A stretch of DNA of 64,000 nt from Noviherbaspirillum cavernae (GTDB lineage: Bacteria > Pseudomonadota > Gammaproteobacteria > Burkholderiales > Burkholderiaceae_D), in assembly GCF_003590875.1 (NCBI RefSeq), contig NZ_QYUN01000003.1, positions 620,001-684,000 on the forward strand. Direction: 5' to 3'. A program made the translations under genes and the position numbers. Positions 25,928 to 34,705 of this stretch are shown here, in pieces (position 1 is the first letter of the stretch; the number at the start of each line of letters is the position of its first letter). The notes under the pieces are model-generated. The model was given only the letters and a program-made list of their open reading frames with translations, did not search any database and was not told the DNA's origin.

Positions 25928-26476
25928 ATCGGGGATTCTCCAAAATAAAGGGCGAACAAGAAGCGCGTGCCGGGTGCGTGCCGGATGGCTGCTTGCAGGG
26001 GCGTCCAGTGTACGCAGGCGTGCAGCCATTGTCCACGATGCAAGAGGCGGACTATTTTTCGCGTGCGCCGCACAGAACGCTGCGGCCCGGACGCGCTCCT
26101 ATACAGGGCAGTCCGACCGCCATTCGCCCCGAACTGATTCGAAGCGGTCCGCGCCGAGCCGAAAGCCCATGCGTCCGGAGTACGGAAATGCACCGGCAAT
26201 GATTATTTCCACAAGGCATGGAATTTTCTGCTGAAAACAGCATATTGTTCCATAGGTAAATTACCATTTTATAAGCGAGACAAAAACACTGGCATTCTCG
26301 TGAATATCTGGTATATTGAGTTCCAATAACGGTTCATATATAGATCGTTGGTTCATATATAAAACAAACGTCGGGTCAGGCATTTGGCACAGGCAGCGGC
26401 GACACTGTTTCCTGACGCTGTTTTTGGTTACGAAGTCATCGTCCACGAGCATCGTCATCCACAAGGCAAGGACATC
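25928..26476. promoter_or_regulatory. Divergent promoter region with GGTTCATAT direct repeats
   Basis: The 549 bases between the DUF808 gene and the transporter operon hold no supported gene; the part near 26200-26400 is markedly AT-rich. Two direct repeats, GGTTCATATATA, lie at 26331-26342 and 26350-26361, 19 bases apart start to start. The same core, GGTTCATAT, occurs at 31364-31372, just before the IclR gene. This suggests shared control by the IclR regulator. Confidence 0.5.
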
Positions 26477-27265
26477 ATGATCGAAATCGAATTCCGTAAT
26501 GTCGGCAAGAGTTTCATCGACCGGCAGACCAACCAACCGCGTGCCGCGGTCACCAACGTCAATCTGTCGATCCGCAGCGGCGAAGTCGTGTCGATCATCG
26601 GACCTTCCGGCTGCGGCAAGAGCACCTTGCTCAACATGGGCGCCGGCCTGTACCTGCCGACCGCCGGCGAGGTGTTCGTCAGCGGCGAAAAGGTGACGAA
26701 GCCGGTGCGCAAGGTCGCCTTCATGCTGCAGAAGGACTTGCTCATGCCGTGGCGGAATATTCGCGCCAACGTCGCGCTTGGCCTGGAGATCGACGGCGCT
26801 TCGCAGCAGGAGCAGCATCGCATCGCCAACGAGCTGCTGGCGAAGTGTCATCTCAAGGGTTTCGAAGACCACTACCCCTATCAACTGTCCGGCGGCATGC
26901 GTCAGCGCGCCGCGCTGGCCCGCACGCTCGCGGTCGATCCGCAGGTGCTGCTGCTCGACGAGCCGTTCTCCGCACTGGATGCGCAGACCAAGATGGTGCT
27001 GCAGCAAGATCTCGCCAAGATGCTGTTCGAGAAGCGGCGGACTGCGCTGTTCATCACGCACGACCTGGTGGAAGCGATCGCGCTGTCGGATCGCCTGCTG
27101 GTCATGAGCGAGCGTCCCGGCACCATCATCGAAGAGATCGAGGTCAACCTGCCGCACCGCGACAACCCGCTGGAGCGCCGCAAGCTGCCGGAAATCGGCC
27201 CGCTGCAGGGAAGACTGATGGAGTTACTGAAGGTAGGGAAGGAAGAGAGCGCCGAACTGCACTGA
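26477..27265 (+). CDS. ABC transporter ATP-binding protein (SsuB/TauB type)
   Basis: A 262-residue ATPase. Walker A is IGPSGCGKST (about 39-48), the signature is LSGGMRQRAALARTLA, and Walker B is VLLLDEPFSALD. The QKDLLMPWRN Q-loop is typical of the nitrate/sulfonate/taurine subfamily. The start at 26477 is preceded by AAGGCAAGG; the open frame upstream is not supported. It energises import by the binding protein and permease encoded next. In this position such transporters usually carry aromatic acids, a role inferred from the surrounding catabolic genes. Confidence 0.88.
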   Translation: MIEIEFRNVGKSFIDRQTNQPRAAVTNVNLSIRSGEVVSIIGPSGCGKSTLLNMGAGLYLPTAGEVFVSGEKVTKPVRKVAFMLQKDLLMPWRNIRANVALGLEIDGASQQEQHRIANELLAKCHLKGFEDHYPYQLSGGMRQRAALARTLAVDPQVLLLDEPFSALDAQTKMVLQQDLAKMLFEKRRTALFITHDLVEAIALSDRLLVMSERPGTIIEEIEVNLPHRDNPLERRKLPEIGPLQGRLMELLKVGKEESAELH

Positions 27266-27314
27266 AGTGGTCAAGCGTCCATGTAGTCAACTTAATGAGG
27301 AACCAGGAGTCAAT

Positions 27315-28304
27315 ATGAGCATGAATAAAATTCTCGCATCGCTTTGCTGCAGTCTCGCATTGGTCGCCGCAGTCGCTCCGACCCTGGCGCATGCCGCGCC
27401 GGAGGAAGTCACGTATTTGCTGCCTGCTCCGCCGAACACCCCGGCGTTTGCGCCGTGGATGATCGCGCAGCAAAAAGGCTACTACGCCGATGAAAACATC
27501 AAGGTCAACTTCGTCACGGCCAAGGGCGGCGTCGATGTCGCCAAGCAGATCGGCGCGGGCAATGCATTGATCGGCGGTGCGATCGGCGACACGCCGATCA
27601 TCGTGCGCGCCAACGGCGTGCCGGTGAAGGCGATCGCGGTGCTCGGCGCTGGTTCGCTGACCCTGCTCGGCGTGCATCAAGCCGACAACATCAAATCGCT
27701 GAAGGACCTGAAAGACAAGACGATCACCGTCATGTCCTATACCGATACCACTTACTACGCGCTGCTGGGCAACATGCGCGCGCAGGGCATGAGCAAGACC
27801 GACGCCTCCATCCAGGGCGCGGGTCCGGCCGGCGTGTGGCAGGTCTTCGCCGGCGGCAAGGCACAGGCTCTGGCCGGCGTGCCGGACTGGATCGTCAACG
27901 CACGTGATGCCGGCGCCAAGGTCGACATCATCGAACTGAACGGCTTCAAGAGCATGGCACAGGCCATTCTCGCTTCCGACGAAGCGATCAAGACCAAGCC
28001 GGAACTGCTCAAGCGCCTGGTGCGCGCAACCCTGCGCGGCATGGACGACATCATGAAGGACCCGAAAGCCGCGACCGCGGTCTACGTGCAGGCAGTGCCG
28101 ACCTTCAAGGGCAAGGAAGCCAGCGTCGAGCAGGTGTTCGACCTCTATCGCAAGTACGTCTATGCGAACCAGAAGACCCTCGGCTACATCGATCCGGCGC
28201 GCATGGAAGCGGTGCAGAAGTTTTACGTCAGCGAAGGGATCGTGCCCAAGGCGACTCCCGTCGATGAACTCTACACGAATCAATTTGTAGGAACAGCACG
28301 ATAA
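27315..28304 (+). CDS. ABC transporter substrate-binding protein (SsuA/NMT1 type)
   Basis: A 329-residue periplasmic protein with a signal peptide (MSMNKILASLCCSLALVAAVAPTLAHA, cleavage before APEEV). The mature part has the NMT1/SsuA fold pattern (TPAFAPWMIAQQKGYYADENIKVNFVTAKGG; DIAKQIGAGNALIGGAIGD-like segment). CAGGAG precedes the start. Its stop overlaps the permease start (TAATG), so the two are coupled. It delivers an organic anion to the adjacent transporter. The substrate is unknown; the operon suggests an aromatic acid. Confidence 0.87.
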   Translation: MSMNKILASLCCSLALVAAVAPTLAHAAPEEVTYLLPAPPNTPAFAPWMIAQQKGYYADENIKVNFVTAKGGVDVAKQIGAGNALIGGAIGDTPIIVRANGVPVKAIAVLGAGSLTLLGVHQADNIKSLKDLKDKTITVMSYTDTTYYALLGNMRAQGMSKTDASIQGAGPAGVWQVFAGGKAQALAGVPDWIVNARDAGAKVDIIELNGFKSMAQAILASDEAIKTKPELLKRLVRATLRGMDDIMKDPKAATAVYVQAVPTFKGKEASVEQVFDLYRKYVYANQKTLGYIDPARMEAVQKFYVSEGIVPKATPVDELYTNQFVGTAR

Positions 28305-29146
28305 TGGACACAGCAACTACGGCAAACCGCACGGTGGCACCGCAGGAACAACAGGTGCGCCGCCCTTTCTTCAGCGAGAAGGCAAAAACCGTTGCGGGCA
28401 GCCTGGCCTTTCTCGTTTTCTTTCTGGTGGCATGGCAATGGGGCCCGGGATGGATCGGCATGCCCGAATTCATTCTGCCCAACCTGACCGCCGTCATCAA
28501 GGAAGCGGGCGTCATGTGGACCAGCGGCAACCTGCTGCAGCATTTCGGCATCACCGCACTGGAAGTGGTGTTCGGCTTCCTGCTCGGCGCCCTGCTCGGG
28601 ATCGGTTGCGGCGTGGTGCTCGGCCTGTCGCCCAGAACGGAAGCCATGCTGTCGCCGTATATCCTGGCCTTGCAGATCGCGCCGAAGGTTGCGTTCGCAC
28701 CGCTGTTCGTGATGTGGCTGGGCTACACCGTGTATCCCAAGATCATCGTTGCGGTGCTGATCGTGTTCTTCCCGATCATGATCAATGTCCTGTCCGCGGT
28801 GCGTACCGTGGACCCGGACATGATCAACCTGGTGCGCACGCTCAATGCAAGCCGCTTCCAGATCTTCCGCCTGGTCGAGTTCCGCTCGGCGATGCCGGCG
28901 CTGTTCTCCGGCCTGCGCATCGCGTCGACCCTGTCCGTCATCGGCGTCACCGTCGGTGAACTGGTCGGCGGCAACAAGGGTCTCGGCTACATGCTGGTGG
29001 AAGGCGAAGGTCAGGGTAATACGGCTGCCGTATTTGTTGCGATCTGCGCGCTGACCATCATCGGCATCGTCGCGTACGGCGCCGTGGTGTGGGCGGAGCG
29101 CCGCGTGCTGCACTACATCCCCAAAGCAACCACCACGACCGTCTGA
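28304..29146 (+). CDS. ABC transporter permease (SsuC/TauC type)
   Basis: A 280-residue inner-membrane permease with about six hydrophobic segments and the BPD_transp_1 pattern. The EAA-loop region reads VRTLNASRFQIFRLVEFRSAMPALFSGLRIA. It forms the channel of the importer with the preceding ATPase and binding protein. The ATG overlaps the TAA of the binding-protein gene by one base. The gene is followed after 15 bases by a short-chain dehydrogenase, so transport and metabolism are in one transcript. Confidence 0.88.
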   Translation: MDTATTANRTVAPQEQQVRRPFFSEKAKTVAGSLAFLVFFLVAWQWGPGWIGMPEFILPNLTAVIKEAGVMWTSGNLLQHFGITALEVVFGFLLGALLGIGCGVVLGLSPRTEAMLSPYILALQIAPKVAFAPLFVMWLGYTVYPKIIVAVLIVFFPIMINVLSAVRTVDPDMINLVRTLNASRFQIFRLVEFRSAMPALFSGLRIASTLSVIGVTVGELVGGNKGLGYMLVEGEGQGNTAAVFVAICALTIIGIVAYGAVVWAERRVLHYIPKATTTTV

Positions 29147-29161
29147 TTGGAGCACCGCAAC

Positions 29162-29935
29162 ATGTCTGCAACCAATCAACCCAATCAGCTGCTGGCCGGA
29201 CGTCGCATCTTCGTCACCGGCGCGGCGCGCGGTCTCGGCCTCGCCTTTGCGACGGCCATCGCCGAAGCCGGGGCGACGGTCGCCATGGCCGACATCCTGC
29301 AGGAGCCGTTGCGGCAATCCGTGGCCGATCTGCAAAAACGCGGCTTCAAGGTGCACGGCTTCCCGCTCGACCTGGGCGATCCGCAATCGATCGAAGCCTG
29401 TGCCAGGGCGGCGGTCGAGCGCCTGGGCGGGCTCGATGGCCTGGTCAACAACGCCGCCATCACCAACTCGGGCGGCCGCACTTCGGAGCAGCTGGAAATC
29501 CCGATGTGGGACAAGGTGATGGAAGTCAACGTGCGCGGCACCTGGCTGATGACCAACGCCTGCCTGCCTGCATTGCGCGCATCCGGCCGCGGCAGCATCG
29601 TCAATCTGTCGTCCGACACGCCGTTGTGGGGCGCGCCGAACCTGATGGCCTACGTCGCCAGCAAGGGCGCGATCATCGGCATGACGCGTTCGCTGGCGCG
29701 CGAAGTCGGCGGTGACAACATCACCGTCAACGCGGTCGCGCCCGGCCTCACGCTGGTCGAGGCCACCGAATACGTACCGAAGGAAAGGCACCAGACCTAC
29801 CACGACCGGCGCGCGATCCAGCGCGATCAGGTGCCGGAAGACGTATGCGGCGCAGTCGTGTTTGCCTTGTCCGATCTTTCCCGTTTCATCACGGGCCAGG
29901 TGATTGCCGTCAATGGCGGCTTTGTAATGCATTAA
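29162..29935 (+). CDS. Short-chain dehydrogenase/reductase
   Basis: A 257-residue classical SDR. The nucleotide site is VTGAARGLGLA (about 18-28), the structural NNAA motif is present (LVNNAAIT), and the catalytic residues are Ser in NLSSDT and YVASK (Tyr164, Lys168). The C-terminus GQVIAVNGGFVMH is typical. It probably oxidises or reduces a hydroxyl/keto group or re-aromatises a cis-diol intermediate. The start at 29162 is the first ATG after the permease. The specific substrate cannot be read from sequence. Confidence 0.85.
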   Translation: MSATNQPNQLLAGRRIFVTGAARGLGLAFATAIAEAGATVAMADILQEPLRQSVADLQKRGFKVHGFPLDLGDPQSIEACARAAVERLGGLDGLVNNAAITNSGGRTSEQLEIPMWDKVMEVNVRGTWLMTNACLPALRASGRGSIVNLSSDTPLWGAPNLMAYVASKGAIIGMTRSLAREVGGDNITVNAVAPGLTLVEATEYVPKERHQTYHDRRAIQRDQVPEDVCGAVVFALSDLSRFITGQVIAVNGGFVMH

Positions 29936-29953
29936 TTTTTTTCAGGAGTGATG

Positions 29954-30499
29954 ATGAGCGATTTGTCAGAGCAAAAACAGGCCACGCGCAGCTGGGATCG
30001 TCCGGAAGGCGCCAGCTTTGAAGATTGGATGACTTCCCGTGTCGCGCGTTTTTCCACGCGTAAATACGACTGGGACGCGCTGAAATTCCAGGCCGACTAC
30101 GACCCGAAATTCCGCCGCGCGCAAATGCGCTACATCGGTACCGGCGGCACCGGCGTCGCAGCCGACGTCAACACCGTGCCGTCCGAAAACTTCACGTTCT
30201 CGACCATGGTGATCCCTGCCGGCCATGAAGGCCCGCCGCACCTGCACATCGACGTTGAAGAAGTGTTCTTCGTGATTCGCGGCAAGCTCAAGCTGATCCT
30301 CGAAAAAGACGGCGAGCGTTTCGAAACCATCCTGACCGACCGCGACGTCGTGTCTGTGCCGCCGGGCGTGTATCGCGAGGAAATCAACATCGGCGATGAA
30401 GACGCGCTGATGTGCGTGATGCTGGGCGCGCAAAAGCCGATCACGCCGACCTATCCGCCGGAGCATCCGCTCGCCAAGATCAAGCGCGAGCTGAAGTAA
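29954..30499 (+). CDS. Cupin-domain protein
   Basis: A 181-residue protein with a single cupin barrel. Motif 1 is GPPHLHIDVEEVFFVIRGKLKLIL (about 93-116, two His and one Glu as metal ligands); motif 2 lies around RDVVSVPPGVYREEIN, where the usual second-motif His is not evident. The start at 29954 has AGGAG five bases upstream; an ATG three bases earlier is possible. Such proteins in catabolic operons are dioxygenases, isomerases or binding proteins. The role here is unresolved. Confidence 0.78.
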   Translation: MSDLSEQKQATRSWDRPEGASFEDWMTSRVARFSTRKYDWDALKFQADYDPKFRRAQMRYIGTGGTGVAADVNTVPSENFTFSTMVIPAGHEGPPHLHIDVEEVFFVIRGKLKLILEKDGERFETILTDRDVVSVPPGVYREEINIGDEDALMCVMLGAQKPITPTYPPEHPLAKIKRELK

Positions 30500-30514
30500 T
30501 CGGGATCAAGCCAC

Positions 30515-31360
30515 ATGAACGCATCCTCCGATCAATTGCAGGCGTCGCTGTCGCTGCTGGACCAGCGCTTTGCCGAACGCTCCGTGCAAACGGCGTCGGG
30601 CACGATCTCTTGCCGCACATGCGGCAAGGGACCGGCGACCGTCGTCCTGCTGCACGGCATCGGTTCCGGTGCAGCCTCATGGCTGCGCTGCGCGCTGCAA
30701 CTGGAACAGGATGCGCAAGTGATCGCGTGGAATGCGCCCGGTTATGGCCGTTCCACCCCGATGTCGAACCCGGCACCGAGTGCGGCCGACTACGCGGCGC
30801 GCCTCGCAGAATTTCTGGATGCACTCGGCATTGCGCGCTGCGTGCTGGTGGGACATTCGCTCGGCGCGATGATGGCGTCGGCATTCGTGTCGGCGCATCC
30901 CGGGCGCGTCTCGCAGCTGGTACTGCTCAGTCCCGCGCAAGGCTACGGCAGCGCGGCGAAGGATGCGCGCGGCGCGGAAGTGCTGCAGCAGCGCCTGGGC
31001 AATCTGGAAACGCAGGGCATCGCCGGCATGGCCGAACGGAGCCCGGACCGCATGCTGTCGCCGCAGGCGGACGAAGAACAGCGCGCATGGGTGCGCTGGA
31101 ACACGAGCCTGCTCGATCCGGCCGGATATACGCAAGCGGTGCATATGCTGTGCGGCGACGATATCCATCGCTATCCGCCGCAGGGATTGGCGGGCCGCAT
31201 GTATTGCGGCAGTGCCGACGTGGTGACCACACCGGAGGACAGCCGCATGCTCGCAACGGAATTCGCTTATCCGTTCGCGCTGATCGATCGCGCAGGCCAC
31301 GCCTGCTATGTCGAACAGCCGGACGCGGTGGCCACGGCAATTCGCCAGGCCATTCAATAG
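30515..31360 (+). CDS. Alpha/beta hydrolase
   Basis: A 281-residue hydrolase. The oxyanion segment is VVLLHGIGSGAASW (about 43-56) and the nucleophile elbow is VGHSLGAM (Ser about 112). A late His lies in DRAGHACYVEQP (about 263), and a candidate acid in CGSADVVTTPED. It follows the cupin gene by 15 bases. In aromatic meta-cleavage routes such enzymes hydrolyse ring-fission products or esters, which fits the two-domain VOC dioxygenase further along. An esterase or lactonase role is equally possible. Confidence 0.82.
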   Translation: MNASSDQLQASLSLLDQRFAERSVQTASGTISCRTCGKGPATVVLLHGIGSGAASWLRCALQLEQDAQVIAWNAPGYGRSTPMSNPAPSAADYAARLAEFLDALGIARCVLVGHSLGAMMASAFVSAHPGRVSQLVLLSPAQGYGSAAKDARGAEVLQQRLGNLETQGIAGMAERSPDRMLSPQADEEQRAWVRWNTSLLDPAGYTQAVHMLCGDDIHRYPPQGLAGRMYCGSADVVTTPEDSRMLATEFAYPFALIDRAGHACYVEQPDAVATAIRQAIQ

Positions 31361-31373
31361 AACGGTTCATATC

Positions 31374-32201
31374 ATGACAACACTACAGTTGCCAGTCGAA
31401 GAGCCCCAGGACAAATACCTCGTGCCGGGGTTGGAACGCGGCTTGCGCCTGCTGTGCGAATTCAGCCGCAAGGACAAGAGCCTGTCCGCACCGGAACTGG
31501 CAAGACGGCTCGACGTGCCGCGTTCGACGGTGTTCCGCCTGCTGGCGACGCTGGAACGCATGGGATTCGTCGAGCGCAACGACGGCGGACGCGACTATCG
31601 CCTCGGCATGGCGGTCCTGCATCTCGGATTCGAGTATCTCGCGTCGCTGGAGCTGACCGAGATCGGCCGTCCGCTGCTGGAGCGCCTGCGCGACGAGATC
31701 CACTATCCATGCAACCTGGTGGTGCGCGACGGACGTTCCATCGTGTACGTCGCCAAGTCGGTTGCGCCGACCGCCTTCGTCAGTTCGGTCAGCGTGGGCA
31801 CGCGTCTGCCGGCGCACGCCACCGTGCTTGGCCGCGTGCTGCTGGAAGACCTGTCGCTGGCCGAGTTGCGCGAGCTGTATCCCGAAGAGCGCCTTGAGCG
31901 TTTCTCCGACAGCACGCCGAAGACCGTGCTCGATCTGTTCCACATGCTCCAGGAAGACCGCCAGCGCGGTTACGTGCTGCAGGAAGGATTCTACGAGTCG
32001 CGCATTTCCACGGTCGCCGCGCCGGTGCGCGATCAGAGCGGACGCGTCGTGGCGGCGCTCGGCGCCACCATCCCCGCGCCGCATATCGACGAGACGCAAC
32101 TCGATCTCATCGTGCGCCGCGTGCGGGAAAGCGCGGATGAACTGTCGCGCCTGCTGGACTACGTTCCCGAAAAATCGGGCGGCATGGTCGTCAATCTATA
32201 A
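31374..32201 (+). CDS. IclR-family transcriptional regulator
   Basis: A 275-residue regulator with an N-terminal winged helix (about 18-80, LSAPELARRLDVPRSTVFRLLATLERMGFVERNDGGRDYRLG) and a C-terminal effector-binding GAF-like domain ending in GATIPAPHIDETQLDLIVRRV. IclR proteins control aromatic catabolic operons and respond to pathway acids. It lies inside the operon, 13 bases after the hydrolase. The GGTTCATAT element in front of its start also occurs twice before the transporter operon, so it may control both. Activator or repressor mode is unknown. Confidence 0.86.
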   Translation: MTTLQLPVEEPQDKYLVPGLERGLRLLCEFSRKDKSLSAPELARRLDVPRSTVFRLLATLERMGFVERNDGGRDYRLGMAVLHLGFEYLASLELTEIGRPLLERLRDEIHYPCNLVVRDGRSIVYVAKSVAPTAFVSSVSVGTRLPAHATVLGRVLLEDLSLAELRELYPEERLERFSDSTPKTVLDLFHMLQEDRQRGYVLQEGFYESRISTVAAPVRDQSGRVVAALGATIPAPHIDETQLDLIVRRVRESADELSRLLDYVPEKSGGMVVNL

Positions 32202-32217
32202 ACAAGGATAAGCAAGC

Positions 32218-33021
32218 ATGTCCATGATCAATCTCGAAGGCAAGGTCGCCGTCGTGACCGGCGGATCGTCCGGCATCGGACTGGCCACCGTCGAGCTGCT
32301 GCTCGAAGCGGGCGCAGCGGTTGCCTTCTGCGGCCGCAATGAAGAACGCCTCGCGGCAGCCGAAAAAAACCTGCGCGAACGCTTTCCGCAAGGCCGCATC
32401 CTCGCGTCCGCTTGCGACGTGCTGTCGGCGGAACACATGGCCGCATTCGCCGAACGCGTGCAGCGCGAACTCGGCACGGTGTCGATGCTGGTCAACAACG
32501 CCGGCCAGGGCCGCGTCTCGACTTTCGCCGATACCGAAGATGCGGCGTGGACCGAAGAACTGCACCTGAAATTCTTTTCCATCATTCACCCGACCCGCGC
32601 TTTCCTGCCGCAAATGAAGACCACGCAGGAAGCCGCCATCGTCTGTGTGAATTCGCTGCTGGCCAGGCAGCCGGAGCCGCACATGGTGGCGACGTCCGCC
32701 GCCCGCGCCGGCGTGCTCAATCTCGTGCGTTCGCTCGCCACCGAGTTCAGCCCGTTCGGCGTGCGCGTCAACGGCATCCTGATCGGTCTGGTCGAATCCG
32801 GCCAGTGGCGTCGCCGCTACGAGGCGCGTCCGCCGGAAGAGCGCGACATGACATGGGCGCAGTGGACCGGCCGGCTGGCACAGAAAAAACAAATTCAAAT
32901 CGGCCGTCTCGGCCTTCCCGACGAAGCGGCGCGCGCCATCGTGTTCCTCGCGACACCGCTTTCTTCATACACCACAGGCAGTCACATCGATGTTTCAGGA
33001 GGTCTTTCCCGCCATGCCTAA
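32218..33021 (+). CDS. SDR-like oxidoreductase lacking the YxxxK motif
   Basis: A 267-residue protein with an intact SDR nucleotide-binding site (VAVVTGGSSGIGLA, about 10-23), the NNAG motif (LVNNAGQG) and a family C-terminus (GSHIDVSGGLSRHA). The catalytic segment reads PHMVATSAARAG: the Tyr and Lys expected in YxxxK are Met156 and Ser160. A normal proton relay is therefore absent. It may be a non-redox lyase/isomerase, a binding protein, or use another residue. Its last eight bases overlap the ThDP-enzyme gene, so the two are translationally coupled. Confidence 0.82.
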   Translation: MSMINLEGKVAVVTGGSSGIGLATVELLLEAGAAVAFCGRNEERLAAAEKNLRERFPQGRILASACDVLSAEHMAAFAERVQRELGTVSMLVNNAGQGRVSTFADTEDAAWTEELHLKFFSIIHPTRAFLPQMKTTQEAAIVCVNSLLARQPEPHMVATSAARAGVLNLVRSLATEFSPFGVRVNGILIGLVESGQWRRRYEARPPEERDMTWAQWTGRLAQKKQIQIGRLGLPDEAARAIVFLATPLSSYTTGSHIDVSGGLSRHA

Positions 33022-34693
33022 GCAAAATAAAGTTACCGTCGGCTGCGCCATTGCAGCCTTTCTCGAGCAGTGCGATGTCAAGGCGGCCTTTGGTGTCATC
33101 TCGATCCACAACATGCCGATCCTCGACGCCTTCGGCGAGCGTGGCAACATCCGTTTCGTCATGGCGCGCGGCGAAGCCGGCGCGACCAACATGGCCGACG
33201 CCTATGCCCGTACCACGGGCGGTCTGGGCGTGACCGTGACCAGTACCGGCACCGCCGCCGGCAATGCCGCCGGCTCCATGGTCGAAGCCATCACCGCTGG
33301 CACGCCGGTTCTGCACCTGACGGGCCAGATCGACAGTCCTTACCTGGACCAGAACCTCGGCTTCATTCACGAGAACAATCAGCAGCTCGCCATGCTGGGT
33401 GCCGTGTCCAAGGCTGCCTTCCGCGTTCGCACGCCCGAGACGGCACTGGGTATCGTCAAGCGTGCCGTACAGATCGCCATGACCGCGCCCACCGGCCCGG
33501 TCAGCGTCGAGATTCCCATCGACATCCAGCAAGCTTTGATCGAACTGCCGGCTGATCTTTCGCCGCTGCCGGTCGAGACGCAGGTGCCGAGCGCGGCTGC
33601 GCTGGACGAGCTGGCCAACCGTCTGGCCACGGCCAAGCGTCCGCTGCTGTGGCTGGGCGGCGGTGCACGCCGTGCCGGCAAGCAAGTGGAACGCCTCGTC
33701 AAGCTCGGCTTCGGCGTGGTCACCAGCACGCAAGGGCGCGGCGTGATTCCCGAGAACCATCCGGCCGTTGTGGGTTCGTTCACCGCCGTCAAGCCGGTGG
33801 AAGCGCTCTACCAGACCGTGGATGCCTTGCTGGTGGTCGGCTCGCGTCTGCGCAGCAACGAAACGCTCAAGTACGCACTCAAGCTGCCGGCCACGCGTTA
33901 CCGCATCGACGCCGACCCAACGGCTGACGGCCGCTGCTACAGCAACGACTACTTCATCGCCGGCGACGCCGAATTGGCGCTCAAGGGCCTGGCCGACCGC
34001 CTGGAAGGCAAGCTGGCGACCGATCCCGCATTCGTCGAGGACATCAAGCGCGCGCGCGCGGCTGCTCTCGCCACTCTGCATGAGGATGTCGGCCCCTACA
34101 CGAAACTGATCGACAAACTGCAAGCGGTGGTCGGCACCTCGTTCAACTGGGTGCGCGACGTGACGCTCTCCAACAGCATCTGGGGCAACCGCCTGCCCGA
34201 ACTGCACGACCCCAAGGCGGGCGTGCATGCGCTGGGCGGCGGCATCGGCCTGGGGCTGTCAATGGGCGTGGGCGCTGCCGTCGGTGCGGCGGTCACCAAC
34301 TCCGGCAAGAAGACCTTCCTGCTGGCCGGCGACGGCGGCTTCATCCTGAACCTGGGCGAACTCGCCACTGCGGTACAGGAAAAGGCCAACATGATCGTCA
34401 TCCTGATGAACGACCAGGCCTATGGCGTCATCAAGAACATCCAGGACGCCGTGTACGGCGGCCGCAAGCATTATGTGGAACTGCACACGCCCGACTACGC
34501 CCTGCTGACGCAATCCATGGGCCTGGGCCACGTGCGCGTGCGCGACCTCGACCAACTGGGTGATGCCATCCAGCAAGGCTTGGCCGTGGATGGCCCGTTC
34601 ATCGTGGAAGTGGACATGCTCGCGATCGGCAGCTTCAAGACCAAATTCGCCGGCCCGCCGGTGAAGAAGCCCGAACCCGTGGCAGCGAACTGA
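33014..34693 (+). CDS. Thiamine diphosphate-dependent enzyme (acetolactate synthase/benzoylformate decarboxylase superfamily)
   Basis: A 559-residue three-domain ThDP enzyme. The catalytic Glu is in RGEAGATNMADAYAR (Glu54). The central domain covers about 190-340, and the ThDP/Mg motif begins GDGG at 439-442 and ends with Asn about 466. No FAD-specific acetolactate-synthase features were recognised. It probably decarboxylates a 2-oxo acid, giving an aldehyde for the aldehyde dehydrogenase encoded downstream. It could instead join or cleave carbon chains. The next gene follows after 12 bases. Confidence 0.82.
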   Translation: MPKQNKVTVGCAIAAFLEQCDVKAAFGVISIHNMPILDAFGERGNIRFVMARGEAGATNMADAYARTTGGLGVTVTSTGTAAGNAAGSMVEAITAGTPVLHLTGQIDSPYLDQNLGFIHENNQQLAMLGAVSKAAFRVRTPETALGIVKRAVQIAMTAPTGPVSVEIPIDIQQALIELPADLSPLPVETQVPSAAALDELANRLATAKRPLLWLGGGARRAGKQVERLVKLGFGVVTSTQGRGVIPENHPAVVGSFTAVKPVEALYQTVDALLVVGSRLRSNETLKYALKLPATRYRIDADPTADGRCYSNDYFIAGDAELALKGLADRLEGKLATDPAFVEDIKRARAAALATLHEDVGPYTKLIDKLQAVVGTSFNWVRDVTLSNSIWGNRLPELHDPKAGVHALGGGIGLGLSMGVGAAVGAAVTNSGKKTFLLAGDGGFILNLGELATAVQEKANMIVILMNDQAYGVIKNIQDAVYGGRKHYVELHTPDYALLTQSMGLGHVRVRDLDQLGDAIQQGLAVDGPFIVEVDMLAIGSFKTKFAGPPVKKPEPVAAN

Positions 34694-34705
34694 GGAGAAG
34701 CCTTC

